Assembly (NCBI GenBank): GCA_902579605.1
Contig: CACHHD010000008.1
Location: forward strand, 1 to 33,541
Reading direction: 5' to 3'
DNA length: 33,541 nt
From: an uncultured Pelagibacteraceae bacterium
GTDB taxonomy: Bacteria > Pseudomonadota > Alphaproteobacteria > Pelagibacterales > Pelagibacteraceae
This document shows, in pieces, positions 1 through 8,248 of the stretch (its first letter is position 1; every line of letters begins with the position of its first letter). A program made the position numbers and the translations under genes. The notes beneath the pieces were generated by a model that did not search any database, was not told the origin of the DNA, and saw nothing but the letters and a program-made list of their open reading frames with translations.

Positions 1-1
1 A

Positions 2-448
2 AGTTTAATCTTTAATATTTTAAAATTAGCGCTAATTTTTTTGCTATCTTATCACATAGTTAATTTCATAAAGATAACACCTTATCATTATACATTTTTA
101 AACTTTCTTTCAGGAGAAAAAGAGTCAAGATATAAAAAATTTGAAAATGACTATTGGTCAGTAAGCTTAAAAGAATTAATTCAAAACTCAAATTTACCCG
201 GAAAAAAAATTAATTTTTTCTCATGTGGTGTTAATCCATCAGTGGTTAAAAATTATATGAAACAAAAATATAAAAATGTTGAATATACAGACATAAAAGA
301 AGCCTCGTATATTATTATGACAAATAGAACATTGTTTTCTGAAAAAAATAAAAGTATTTCAAATTGTTATGATGAATATAATTTAGAAAATATAGCAGAG
401 GTTAAAAGAAACGGTGTGGTATTGTCTGCAATAAAGAGGTTAAGGTAA
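2..448 (+). CDS. Membrane glycosyltransferase, C-terminal part (5' end outside window)
   Basis: The frame is open to the left edge, so the gene starts before the window; the TTG at 41 is only an internal Leu codon. The visible 148 residues begin with a hydrophobic stretch (about residues 1-22), followed by a TPYHYTFLNFL segment and an ENDYWSVSLKEL segment. These match the 'HPY-x-Y-x-x-FN ... DYW-x-x-S-x-K-E' tail typical of multi-pass GT-C glycosyltransferases of the ArnT/PMT (GT39-like) kind, which move a sugar from a polyprenyl-phosphate donor at the periplasmic side. The remainder is a soluble tail of about 100 residues. The stop overlaps the next start as TAATG at 446-450, so it is coupled to the sugar-nucleotide genes that follow. 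The family call rests on the tail motif only; acceptor and donor cannot be told. Confidence 0.6.
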   Translation, partial: SLIFNILKLALIFLLSYHIVNFIKITPYHYTFLNFLSGEKESRYKKFENDYWSVSLKELIQNSNLPGKKINFFSCGVNPSVVKNYMKQKYKNVEYTDIKEASYIIMTNRTLFSEKNKSISNCYDEYNLENIAEVKRNGVVLSAIKRLR

Positions 449-1584
449 TGAATATTAAAAAAAATAGAAATGAAAAACCTGATCTGCTTATAGTTGGTGC
501 TGGTCCTGTAGGATGTGTGATAGCTGAAAGAGCGGCTAAGATTAAAAATTGGTCATGCTTAATTGTTGAAAAAAGAAATCATATTGCCGGTAACTGCTAT
601 GATGAAATTAATAAAAAAGGATTAAGAATTCATAAATATGGGCCGCACTATATGAGGTTTAAAAAAAGAAAAATTTTTGACTATGTAAGTAATTTTACAA
701 AATGGATTAAAGGAAACTATATTGTCAAATCAAGTGTAAAAGGTGAACTATATCCCATTCCTATTAATCTTGATACTATTGAAAAATTTTTCAATAAAAA
801 GTTTAAAAGTAGTAAAGAAGCAAAAAATTTTATCAATACTTTAAAAATAAGAAAAAAAAAAATTAAAAATAGTGAAGACTTTATTTTATCAAAATTAGGA
901 AAAGATATATATGAAAATTTTTATAAAAATTATACAATCAAGCAATGGGGAATTCATCCAAAAAATCTAAATAAAAGCGTTGTTGGTAGACTGCCAATAC
1001 GTTTTAATCGTGATCCGTACTACGTTAATCAAAAATTAAAAGTAATGCCAAAAAAAGGCTATGCTCATCTTTTTAAGAATATGATTAAAAATAAAAAAAT
1101 AAAGGTTTTACTTAATACTTCATATGAAAAAATTAAAAATAATATTTCTCCAAGTATAGCAACAATTTATACAGGTCCACCTGATGTTTTTTTTAATTAT
1201 AAGTATGGAAAGTTAAATTGGAGATCTCTTGATTTTAAATTTAAAACTTTAAAGAAAAATAAAATACAAGAATGTGTACAAATTAATTTTCCTAATGAAA
1301 ATAAATTTACACGAAAGGTAGAAATAAAACATGTAACAAAACAAAAATCTAAATATTCTACAATTTCTTATGAATTTCCAAAATCAAAAGGGGACCCCTA
1401 TTATCCGGTAAATAACAAAAAAAATTCAATTCTCTTTAAAAAATATAAAAAATTAATTAAAAAAATGGAAAATAAAAATATTTATTTTGAAGGTAGATTA
1501 GCAAGTTATAGATATTTAAATATGGATGAAGTTATTGAATGTGCCTTAAATTTATTTAATAAACTAAAAAAAAAATATAAATGA
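448..1584 (+). CDS. glf: UDP-galactopyranose mutase-like flavoprotein
   Basis: Predicted FAD enzyme interconverting UDP-galactopyranose and UDP-galactofuranose in the cytoplasm. The 378 residues match the family's usual length. An FAD Rossmann loop GAGPVG lies at 17-22, the EKRNHIAGNCYDE block at 41-53, and HKYGPH at 62-67. The substrate region NYTIKQWG (161-168), the arginines in GRLPIRF (R181, R185), Y192, R289 and the C-terminal GRLASYRYLNMDEV (349-362) all fit. One oddity is that the usual GPHIFHT loop reads GPHYMRF here, so the second conserved His is missing and an Arg is present; substrate or redox behaviour may differ. It begins in a TAATG overlap with the glycosyltransferase, and galE starts 1 nt after its stop. 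The gene is very Lys/A-rich, with an A11 run at 852-862. The family is secure, the exact substrate less so. Confidence 0.8.
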   Translation: MNIKKNRNEKPDLLIVGAGPVGCVIAERAAKIKNWSCLIVEKRNHIAGNCYDEINKKGLRIHKYGPHYMRFKKRKIFDYVSNFTKWIKGNYIVKSSVKGELYPIPINLDTIEKFFNKKFKSSKEAKNFINTLKIRKKKIKNSEDFILSKLGKDIYENFYKNYTIKQWGIHPKNLNKSVVGRLPIRFNRDPYYVNQKLKVMPKKGYAHLFKNMIKNKKIKVLLNTSYEKIKNNISPSIATIYTGPPDVFFNYKYGKLNWRSLDFKFKTLKKNKIQECVQINFPNENKFTRKVEIKHVTKQKSKYSTISYEFPKSKGDPYYPVNNKKNSILFKKYKKLIKKMENKNIYFEGRLASYRYLNMDEVIECALNLFNKLKKKYK

Positions 1585-1585
1585 A

Positions 1586-2554
1586 ATGAATAATATCTTA
1601 ATTACTGGTGGCGCTGGTTATATAGGTAGTCATATTGTAGAGCAATTAATAAAAGCAAAAAAAAAAGTTTTTGTTGTTGATAATCTTTCAACTGGTTATA
1701 AAAGATTAATTCATAAGAAAGCAAATTTTTTCTTATGTGATATAAGAAATTTTAAAAGATTGAATATAATAGTTAAGCAAAATAAAATACATTCTATCAT
1801 TCATCTAGCCGCCTGTTTAAGTGTTGGTGAAAGTGAAAAAAAACCAAAAAAATATTTTTCAAACAATGTCATTGGAACTAGAAATGTGATTAATTGCTGT
1901 AAAAAAAATGATATTAAAAATTTAATTTTTTCTTCTACTTGTGCTGTTTATAAAGACAAAATTAAATTTGTAAAAGAAAATTCTAAACTTGAGCCAAAAA
2001 GTGTTTATGGAAAAACTAAATTAAAAGGTGAAAATATAATTAAAAAAAATTTATTTAAAAATAAAACTAATTACGCAATTTTGAGATATTTTAACGTTGC
2101 CGGAGCTAGTGAAAGTGGAAAGATAGGACAAATTTCTATTGGTGATCAATTATTTAAAAATTTATCTATATGCTCTAAAAAAATGAATCCTAACATAAAC
2201 GTATATGGTAGTGACTATAAAACAAAAGACGGTACTTGCGTTAGAGATTACATCCACGTGTCAGACATAGCAAAAATTCATATAATGGTACTAAAAAAAA
2301 TTAATAATGAAAATAAAAATATTATTTTAAATTGTGGATATGGAAATGGTGTGTCAGTACTTGATGCAATATACGAATTTCAAAAACAATTAGGAAAAAA
2401 AATAAAAGTTAAAGTTAAAGATAGACGAAAAGGAGATATGGAAGAAATAATAGCAAATAATAAAAAAATTAAACGTTTTTTAAAGTGGAGACCTAAAAAA
2501 AATATTCTAAGCAAAATAGTCAAAAGTTGTATTAAATGGGAAAAAAAAATTTAA
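1586..2554 (+). CDS. galE: UDP-glucose 4-epimerase
   Basis: Short-chain dehydrogenase/reductase-type epimerase interconverting UDP-glucose and UDP-galactose with bound NAD. The 322 residues show the NAD loop GGAGYIGSH at 8-16, a Ser/Thr of the catalytic triad in FSSTCAVY (115-122), and the catalytic Tyr and Lys in YGKTK (Y141, K145). The substrate-loop region RYFNVAGA and the late RDYIHVSDIA motif are also present. It starts 1 nt after the mutase-like gene, so the pair could convert UDP-Glc to UDP-Gal and then UDP-Galf for surface polysaccharide. The stop codon shares the palindrome TTAA (2551-2554) with the stop of the convergent trkA. A related sugar-nucleotide epimerase is possible, but GalE is the best fit. 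Confidence 0.88.
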   Translation: MNNILITGGAGYIGSHIVEQLIKAKKKVFVVDNLSTGYKRLIHKKANFFLCDIRNFKRLNIIVKQNKIHSIIHLAACLSVGESEKKPKKYFSNNVIGTRNVINCCKKNDIKNLIFSSTCAVYKDKIKFVKENSKLEPKSVYGKTKLKGENIIKKNLFKNKTNYAILRYFNVAGASESGKIGQISIGDQLFKNLSICSKKMNPNINVYGSDYKTKDGTCVRDYIHVSDIAKIHIMVLKKINNENKNIILNCGYGNGVSVLDAIYEFQKQLGKKIKVKVKDRRKGDMEEIIANNKKIKRFLKWRPKKNILSKIVKSCIKWEKKI

Positions 2555-3918
2555 ACTATACTAAAAATATTTTCTATCTCATTCAATTGATCTCTACTAA
2601 CTAAAAGAACTACTAGGTCATCCTTTTCAAACATAAAATCACTTCTTGGTATAATAACTTGTTTTTCTCTAACAACAGCTCCAACCCTTGTATTTTCTGG
2701 TAAGTTACTCTCTTTAATTTTTTTATTTACGAGTTCAGACTTTTCCAAAACTTTTGCTTCTATGAATTCAAATTCACCATCTAATAATGAATAAACAGTA
2801 GCTATAGTGCCTCTATGAACATGCTCCATTATTCTGGAGACAGTAGTCATTCTCGGATCAACTAAATCATCTATATTTAAAGAGCTTTGTAATAAACTGT
2901 AATTTGACTTATTTACAATTGCGATTGTTCTTTTTGTTTGACCAGTCTTCTCTGCTAAAACACATGCCATAATATTATTTTCATCATCGTTAGTCAAAGC
3001 TAGCACAGTCTCTGACTCTTCTAAATTAGCTTCTTTTAAAATTTCTTCATCTAAAGCATCACCATTTATTACAATTGAAGAAGTAAGATCTGAAGCAATT
3101 TCTTCAGCTCTTGATTTGTCTTTTTCAATGATTTTTACTCTTGCTCCTTCAAAATTTTCTTCAACCATTTTTGCTAGATGAAAACCAATATTTCCTCCTC
3201 CAATTATTAAAATTTTTTTAGAGGTTTTTTCTTCATGACCAAAAGCCTTTAAAATTTGATTTAATTGATCACTGCTTACAACCACGTAAACGTTGTCACC
3301 TTCTATTAATTTATCGTCCTTTTTTAAAAACTGAAATTTCTCATTTCTTACCAAACCTACAATGTTGGCTCTAAAATTTGGGTATTTTTCTGTTAATTTT
3401 TTTAAAGGTGTATTTATTATAGGGCATTTTTTTTCTATGGCTATTTCAAGCATTTTTACCTTATTATTAACAAATGGAACATTATCAAGAGCTCCGGGTG
3501 CCTCTAATCTTCTAAATAATGATTTAGCGACCTCTTTCTCAGGAGAAATTATTACATCAATTGGAATATTTGATTTATTATAAAGTTTACTCCATTTACC
3601 TTCTAAAAAGTCTTTTGTTCTTATTCTCGCAATTTTTTTTGAAATATTAAACAAAGAACTCGCTAGCTGACATACAATCATATTTGTTTCGTCATTTCTT
3701 GTGACAGCAATAATCATGTCAGCATTTTCTGCGCCTGCATTTTCTAAAACAGAAGGCAGTGTGGCTCTACCTACAATACCTTTAACATCCTGAGTATCAT
3801 TAATTTTTTTGATATCTTCTGACGACTGATCAATGACAGTGACCGAATGGCCTTGCGACGATAATTGTTTACTAATTGAAAAGCCGACTTTTCCGGCACC
3901 GCAAATTATTATATTCAT
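2551..3918 (-). CDS. trkA: Trk potassium uptake regulator TrkA
   Basis: Cytoplasmic NAD(H)-binding subunit that gates the TrkH/KtrB-type K+ channel; the channel gene is not in this window. The 455 residues form two RCK repeats: a first Rossmann domain from CGAGKVG (6-12) with an acidic strand end at VID (28-30), a small RCK-C domain about 145-228, a second Rossmann domain from IGGGNIG (239-245) with EKD at 265-267, and a last RCK-C domain about 372-455. Full length and domain duplication match the family. It lies 3 nt after ntrX in the ntrY-ntrX-trkA unit, a neighbourhood common in Alphaproteobacteria. It meets galE tail to tail with overlapping stop codons, leaving no room for a separate terminator between the two transcripts. 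Confidence 0.94.
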   Translation of the reverse strand: MNIIICGAGKVGFSISKQLSSQGHSVTVIDQSSEDIKKINDTQDVKGIVGRATLPSVLENAGAENADMIIAVTRNDETNMIVCQLASSLFNISKKIARIRTKDFLEGKWSKLYNKSNIPIDVIISPEKEVAKSLFRRLEAPGALDNVPFVNNKVKMLEIAIEKKCPIINTPLKKLTEKYPNFRANIVGLVRNEKFQFLKKDDKLIEGDNVYVVVSSDQLNQILKAFGHEEKTSKKILIIGGGNIGFHLAKMVEENFEGARVKIIEKDKSRAEEIASDLTSSIVINGDALDEEILKEANLEESETVLALTNDDENNIMACVLAEKTGQTKRTIAIVNKSNYSLLQSSLNIDDLVDPRMTTVSRIMEHVHRGTIATVYSLLDGEFEFIEAKVLEKSELVNKKIKESNLPENTRVGAVVREKQVIIPRSDFMFEKDDLVVLLVSRDQLNEIENIFSIV

Positions 3919-3921
3919 TTT

Positions 3922-5292
3922 TTAGTTTATACCTTTAATGCCCAGTTGCTTCAATTTCCTGTGGAGTGCTGAACGTTCCATGCCGATAAAATCAGCTGTT
4001 TTTGATATGTTTCCATGGTTTTTTTTTAATTGAATAGTAAGGTATTCTTTCTCAAAATGTTCCCTTGCCTCTTTTAATGGAGAAGCAAATGTGTCTTGCA
4101 GAATGGCATCTTTATTTAGAGAGTCTTTATTAGAAAGTATGTCGTTAATTGATTTGTTTATATTCTCCTTAGATTCATTGGCAGAGAGAATAGTTATTCT
4201 CTCAATTAAATTTCTTAGCTCCCTGACGTTACCTGGCCAATTGTATGTGTATAGTTGGTCATTATTTGTATCAATTTCAACCTCTTTCACGCCATTAATT
4301 TCAGAAATCTTTTTTTTAAAATAATTTATTAATTCAGGAATATCCTCTGTTCTTAAAGTTAAGGGGCTTATTTCAATTGGTACAACGTTAAGTCTATGAA
4401 ACAAGTCTTCCCTAAATTTGCCAGTTGAAACTTTTTCGTTTAAATTTTTTGATGAAGATGAAATTATTCTTATATTAACGTTAATATCTTTTTTTCCATT
4501 AATTCTTTTAAATTTTTGATCAATTAAAACTCTTAAAATATTTGCTTGTATTTCAATTGGCATTTCTGTCACCTCATCTATTAGCAAAGTTCCTTTATTT
4601 GCTCGATCAAGAGCACCAAAAGAAATAGTACCATCTTCGAACTCTTGACCAAAAAGTTCCTTTTCATAGGTTGTCTCTTTTAATGAAGCTGCATTAATTA
4701 CTACAAATGGTTTTTTATTGCGTGGTGAAAATTTGTGAATTTTTCTAGCGACTAATTCTTTACCTGAACCAGTTGGTCCTGAAATTAAAACTCTACTTTC
4801 GGTATTAGACAATTTTTCAATTATTTTTTTTACTTTGAGGATTGATTGGCTTTTACCAATAAGGTCAAAGGAATGAAATAGTTTATTTTCAATTATGTCT
4901 TTTTCTTGCTTTAAATTAGCTGCCTCTATAGCTCTATTTACATAGTTTAATAATTTATCTTTTGAAAAGGAAGCGCCTTTTTCAATGAACTCATACGCAC
5001 CTAATCTAATAGACTCTAAAGCAATTTGGACCGAAGCGTGGCCAGAAATCATTATAACTGGAATTGTATTGTTTTTTTTTAAGATAAGTTTTAATAAATC
5101 TATACCATCTTTATCTGTTCTGTCTAATTTAATATCAATTATAGCTAGATCAGGTAATTTTTTGTTAATTTCTAATTCAGCTTGACCAAAGTTAGCCGCT
5201 GGCCTTACATTAAAGTTTTTTTCCTTCAAAATGTTACAAATTAAATATCTTATATCTGGATTGTCATCTATAACTAAAATTTCTTTATTCAT
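3922..5292 (-). CDS. ntrX: Response regulator NtrX (AAA+ domain lacking GAFTGA)
   Basis: DNA-binding response regulator paired with NtrY. The receiver (about 1-120) has acidic D9/D10, phospho-acceptor D53, S83 and K105. The AAA+ domain has Walker A GPTGSGKE at 172-179, Walker B LLIDE at 236-240 and an Arg-finger region FREDLFHRLNV. A Fis-type helix-turn-helix lies at about 426-450. The loop after ELFG (212-215), where sigma-54 activators carry GAFTGA, reads EFEDGTISFGALD instead, so contact with sigma-54 is unlikely; I recall the same for other alphaproteobacterial NtrX. It is therefore more likely a regulator acting with the housekeeping sigma factor. The gene sits 3 nt downstream of ntrY and 3 nt upstream of trkA, so the three are probably one transcript. 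Its targets cannot be read from the sequence. Confidence 0.92.
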   Translation of the reverse strand: MNKEILVIDDNPDIRYLICNILKEKNFNVRPAANFGQAELEINKKLPDLAIIDIKLDRTDKDGIDLLKLILKKNNTIPVIMISGHASVQIALESIRLGAYEFIEKGASFSKDKLLNYVNRAIEAANLKQEKDIIENKLFHSFDLIGKSQSILKVKKIIEKLSNTESRVLISGPTGSGKELVARKIHKFSPRNKKPFVVINAASLKETTYEKELFGQEFEDGTISFGALDRANKGTLLIDEVTEMPIEIQANILRVLIDQKFKRINGKKDINVNIRIISSSSKNLNEKVSTGKFREDLFHRLNVVPIEISPLTLRTEDIPELINYFKKKISEINGVKEVEIDTNNDQLYTYNWPGNVRELRNLIERITILSANESKENINKSINDILSNKDSLNKDAILQDTFASPLKEAREHFEKEYLTIQLKKNHGNISKTADFIGMERSALHRKLKQLGIKGIN

Positions 5293-5295
5293 ATG

Positions 5296-7062
5296 CTAAA
5301 TGCTTGGTAACCAAATTTCAATAATTGTACCTTTTTCTTTTTTAATGAAGATTTCTCCTGAGTGTTCATTAATTATTTTATTTACTATTGGTAGACCTAA
5401 GCCAGTCCCGTTTTTTTTTGTTGTGAAATAGGGTGTCATTGCTTTTTTTGTGTCTGGAATTCCTTCGCCATTATCTCTTATAATAGTGACTATATAATCA
5501 TTATTACGAAGAATTTCTATCTCAATTTTACCTTTATAATCTGGCTTTTTATTTAAAATTTCAGCTATAGACTCATCGGCATTTTTAATGATGTTGATAA
5601 AAACTCTATATAATTGATCTTCATCTCCCATAATAAAATTTTCATGTTTATTTTGACTCAGTGAAATTTTGCTTTTTAAAGAAACTTCCAAAAATTTTTT
5701 TGATCTCAAGACAACCTCATTTAAATTAATCTTTTTTATCATGGGCCTTGGCATTCGAGCAAAGTTTGAAAATTCATTAACAAGTTTTTCAATATCCTTA
5801 ATTTGACGATTTATAGTTAATAAATAGTCATTAAATTGAGATTTATCCTCATTGATTTTTGAGGAGTATTTTTCTTTTAGTCTATCGATTGATAATTGTA
5901 TTGGAGTGAGTGGGTTTTTAATTTCATGTGCCAGTTTTCTTGCTACAACTTCCCAAGCTTCATACCTCTCAGTTACTAAAAGTTTGTCTTGTTGTTTTTT
6001 TAACCTTGTTATCATATTATTAAAATTTATATTAAGTTTTTTAAATTCTTCGTCTGATTCTATTTCAGGAACTTTTATATCAAGTTCACCTTTACTTATA
6101 CTTTCTGATGCGCTTATCAAATTAATAATAGGTTTTGTTAATCTTCTAGCAAAAGTAATTGCTATAGCAGTAGAAAGGAATAATAATAAAGTTATCACTA
6201 TTATGTATATAATCGCAAAAGTAATTTTTATACCGGTCTGACTATTTTCTATAGAATAATAAAAATCTACTGCTTTTTCAGTCTCATTAAGATATTTTAA
6301 AATTTCAGGTTCAATATTTCTTGAAATGTAAAGATAGGTATCAATTAGAGAATTAAGTTTTATCATTGCAGAAGTCTTGTTCTCTAAATTGCCGGAAATT
6401 ATAACAGGAGCCCCAGCTAATGCAGCATCAAAAGTTTCTTCACCAGGAATATAAAAATTATCTACGGATCCACTTGTCTCTGAAATTAATATGTTTCCTG
6501 CACTGTCTATGAGAAAAACTTCATCAATTCTTCTTAAAAGCTTTTCAGCGTTTATAACTCTTAAAAATTGTTTTTGATTAGAATAAAAAAAATTTGATGC
6601 CCTATTTAATCCAACACTCATTAATATAACATCAGACTTAACATTTTTTTTACTTTCTTCTAAATAATTTTTAGCTACATCATTGGAATTATTAACAGCT
6701 TGTGTAATTTTATCATCAAAGTATTTTTGTAAACCAAAATTAAATATAAAAAGGGAAAAAATTGCGACTAATAATGATGGTATTAATGTAAATAAAGAAA
6801 GCAATGAAATATATTTTAAATTAGTTTGAGAGCCAGATTTGTTTTTTTTTCCAGCAGCATAAAATCTCAAGAAATTTCTGAATATTAAATAAAAGAAAAT
6901 AATTAATAAAATAATATCAAATGATAACAATAATAGTAAATTTTTCTCTGTTAAAGGTATAAAACCCTCGTTTATAAAAGTAAGAAATGTTAAAATTCCA
7001 AGTAAAATACAGGTAATAGAGGATAAAATAATCCAATTGAAATTTTTAATTATCTTAAACAT
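5296..7062 (-). CDS. ntrY: Membrane sensor histidine kinase NtrY, PAS-less short form
   Basis: Sensor kinase phosphorylating NtrX, linked in other Alphaproteobacteria to nitrogen, redox or envelope control. The 588 residues hold three N-terminal membrane helices (about 9-31, 42-62, 84-109), an extracytoplasmic domain about 110-276, a fourth helix (277-302) and a HAMP segment (about 303-355). The dimerisation domain has H379 in KLAHEIKNPLTPIQ, and the ATPase domain has N494 (IIKNADES), DNGEGIP (530-536) and GTGLGL (552-557). HAMP runs almost directly into the His domain, so the PAS domain usual in NtrY seems absent; this would explain a length well below the roughly 700-plus residues I recall for the family. 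The gene is divergent from ispDF over a 40-nt gap and is followed closely by ntrX and trkA. Confidence 0.92.
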   Translation of the reverse strand: MFKIIKNFNWIILSSITCILLGILTFLTFINEGFIPLTEKNLLLLLSFDIILLIIFFYLIFRNFLRFYAAGKKNKSGSQTNLKYISLLSLFTLIPSLLVAIFSLFIFNFGLQKYFDDKITQAVNNSNDVAKNYLEESKKNVKSDVILMSVGLNRASNFFYSNQKQFLRVINAEKLLRRIDEVFLIDSAGNILISETSGSVDNFYIPGEETFDAALAGAPVIISGNLENKTSAMIKLNSLIDTYLYISRNIEPEILKYLNETEKAVDFYYSIENSQTGIKITFAIIYIIVITLLLFLSTAIAITFARRLTKPIINLISASESISKGELDIKVPEIESDEEFKKLNINFNNMITRLKKQQDKLLVTERYEAWEVVARKLAHEIKNPLTPIQLSIDRLKEKYSSKINEDKSQFNDYLLTINRQIKDIEKLVNEFSNFARMPRPMIKKINLNEVVLRSKKFLEVSLKSKISLSQNKHENFIMGDEDQLYRVFINIIKNADESIAEILNKKPDYKGKIEIEILRNNDYIVTIIRDNGEGIPDTKKAMTPYFTTKKNGTGLGLPIVNKIINEHSGEIFIKKEKGTIIEIWLPSI

Positions 7063-7102
7063 ATAGTTAATTATTTATATAAATATAATATAAGTTTATA
7101 CA
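7063..7102. promoter_or_regulatory. Divergent ntrY / ispDF promoter region
   Basis: Only 40 bases separate two head-to-head genes, so both promoters must lie here and partly inside the coding ends. On the + strand, TATAAT at 7084-7089 is a good -10 candidate, only 13 nt before the ispDF ATG, which implies a very short leader. A 14-bp perfect AT-only palindrome (TATTTATATAAATA, 7072-7085) overlaps it. I see no convincing -35. Assignment is from base pattern alone. Confidence 0.4.
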
Positions 7103-8248
7103 ATGAGTTTCTGTTTGATCATTCTTGCTGCAGGTAATAGCCATAGATTTAGGTCTAATATAGGTAAACCATATCAAAAAATCGCTGGTAAATCATTAAT
7201 TGAAATAAACATAAATAAAGCAAGGAAGACCAAAGAAATAAAAAAAACAGTTCTTGTTTATAATAAAAAAGACTCAAAAAGAGTGAAATCTTTAAAACTA
7301 AAAAATGTAAAATTAATTGTAGGTGGAAAAAATAGACAACAATCTACTTTGAAGGCCTTAAAATATTTAATTAAAGATGATAGCATAACAAAAGTTTTAA
7401 TTCATGATGTAGCAAGGCCAAATTTTACTCATAAATTACTTAATACAATAATTTCTAAAATGAAAGATGCTAGAGCTGTTGTGCCTAAAATAGATATAAA
7501 TGATGCGATTAAGCAAAAAATTGACTCGAGTTTAAACGAATATATTTTAGGGAAAAGTAGAAAAAATTTATTTTTAACTCAAACACCACAAGCATTTAAT
7601 CTTAAAGAGATTTATCATTTACATAAAACTAACTCAGAAAAATATAAAGACGATGATATTTCTCTATATATGGATTTAAATAAAGTTAAATTTATTGATG
7701 GTGAAAAAAATAACTTTAAAATAACAGATTTATCAGATTTCGAGAATTTAAAAAAAATATACAGAACAAAACAATATGTTGGTATTGGTTTTGATGTTCA
7801 CCGTCTAGTTCCAAAAAGAAGACTTTACTTAGCGGGATTGAATATTAAATCAAAATTAGGAACTCTTGGTCACTCAGATGGGGATCCTGTTCTCCATTCA
7901 ATCACTGATGCTATTTTAGGTGCTTGTCAATTAGGTGACATTGGACGAATGTTTTCAGATAAAAGTAAAAAATTCAAAAACATAAGATCAACTATTTTAT
8001 TAAAAAAAGTTTTAGATCAAATTAAAGTAAATGGTTATTATGTAAATAATATAGATATAAATATAATCACTCAAACTCCTAAAATTAAAAATTTAAAAAC
8101 TAAGATGATTAAAAATATAGCAAAGCTCTGTGAAATTCCTAAAGACCAAATAAACATTAAAGGTAAAACCACTGAAAAATTAGGTGTTATCGGAAAAGAA
8201 AAAGCTATAGCATGTGAAGTCATAGTCTCGGTAGTAAAATATGATTAA
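7103..8248 (+). CDS. ispDF: Bifunctional IspD/IspF of the MEP isoprenoid pathway
   Basis: Fusion enzyme of non-mevalonate isoprenoid synthesis. The N-terminal IspD half (about 1-222) makes CDP-methylerythritol and shows the nucleotide loop LAAGNSHRFRSNIGKPYQ with HDVARP at 101-106. The C-terminal IspF half (about 224-381) makes the cyclodiphosphate. Its metal ligands D231, H233 and H265 are spaced exactly like E. coli IspF D8, H10 and H42, and the late KGKTTEKLG motif is present. The fusion is a known alphaproteobacterial arrangement. The intermediate step (IspE) is not in this window, while Dxr is encoded at 32011-33195. The stop lies inside pgpA (8-nt overlap), so the two are translationally coupled. 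Upstream it faces ntrY; dusB-ntrBC, which often lie between them in the class, are absent. Confidence 0.95.
   Translation: MSFCLIILAAGNSHRFRSNIGKPYQKIAGKSLIEININKARKTKEIKKTVLVYNKKDSKRVKSLKLKNVKLIVGGKNRQQSTLKALKYLIKDDSITKVLIHDVARPNFTHKLLNTIISKMKDARAVVPKIDINDAIKQKIDSSLNEYILGKSRKNLFLTQTPQAFNLKEIYHLHKTNSEKYKDDDISLYMDLNKVKFIDGEKNNFKITDLSDFENLKKIYRTKQYVGIGFDVHRLVPKRRLYLAGLNIKSKLGTLGHSDGDPVLHSITDAILGACQLGDIGRMFSDKSKKFKNIRSTILLKKVLDQIKVNGYYVNNIDINIITQTPKIKNLKTKMIKNIAKLCEIPKDQINIKGKTTEKLGVIGKEKAIACEVIVSVVKYD

Noticed and set aside
41-448. Complete 135-residue gene starting at TTG 41
   Set aside because: The frame continues open to base 2 with a hydrophobic helix, and the protein matches only the tail of a glycosyltransferase, so it is a cut gene.
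852-862. A11 run in the mutase-like gene as a frameshift or pseudogene
   Set aside because: The frame is continuous and all downstream motifs are present; a run this long may slip but there is no sign of breakage.
5852-6241. 129-residue reading frame antisense to ntrY, and similar antisense frames elsewhere (e.g. 12683-13081, 21522-21917)
   Set aside because: They lie opposite well-supported genes, show no family motifs, and look like shadows of the biased codon use.
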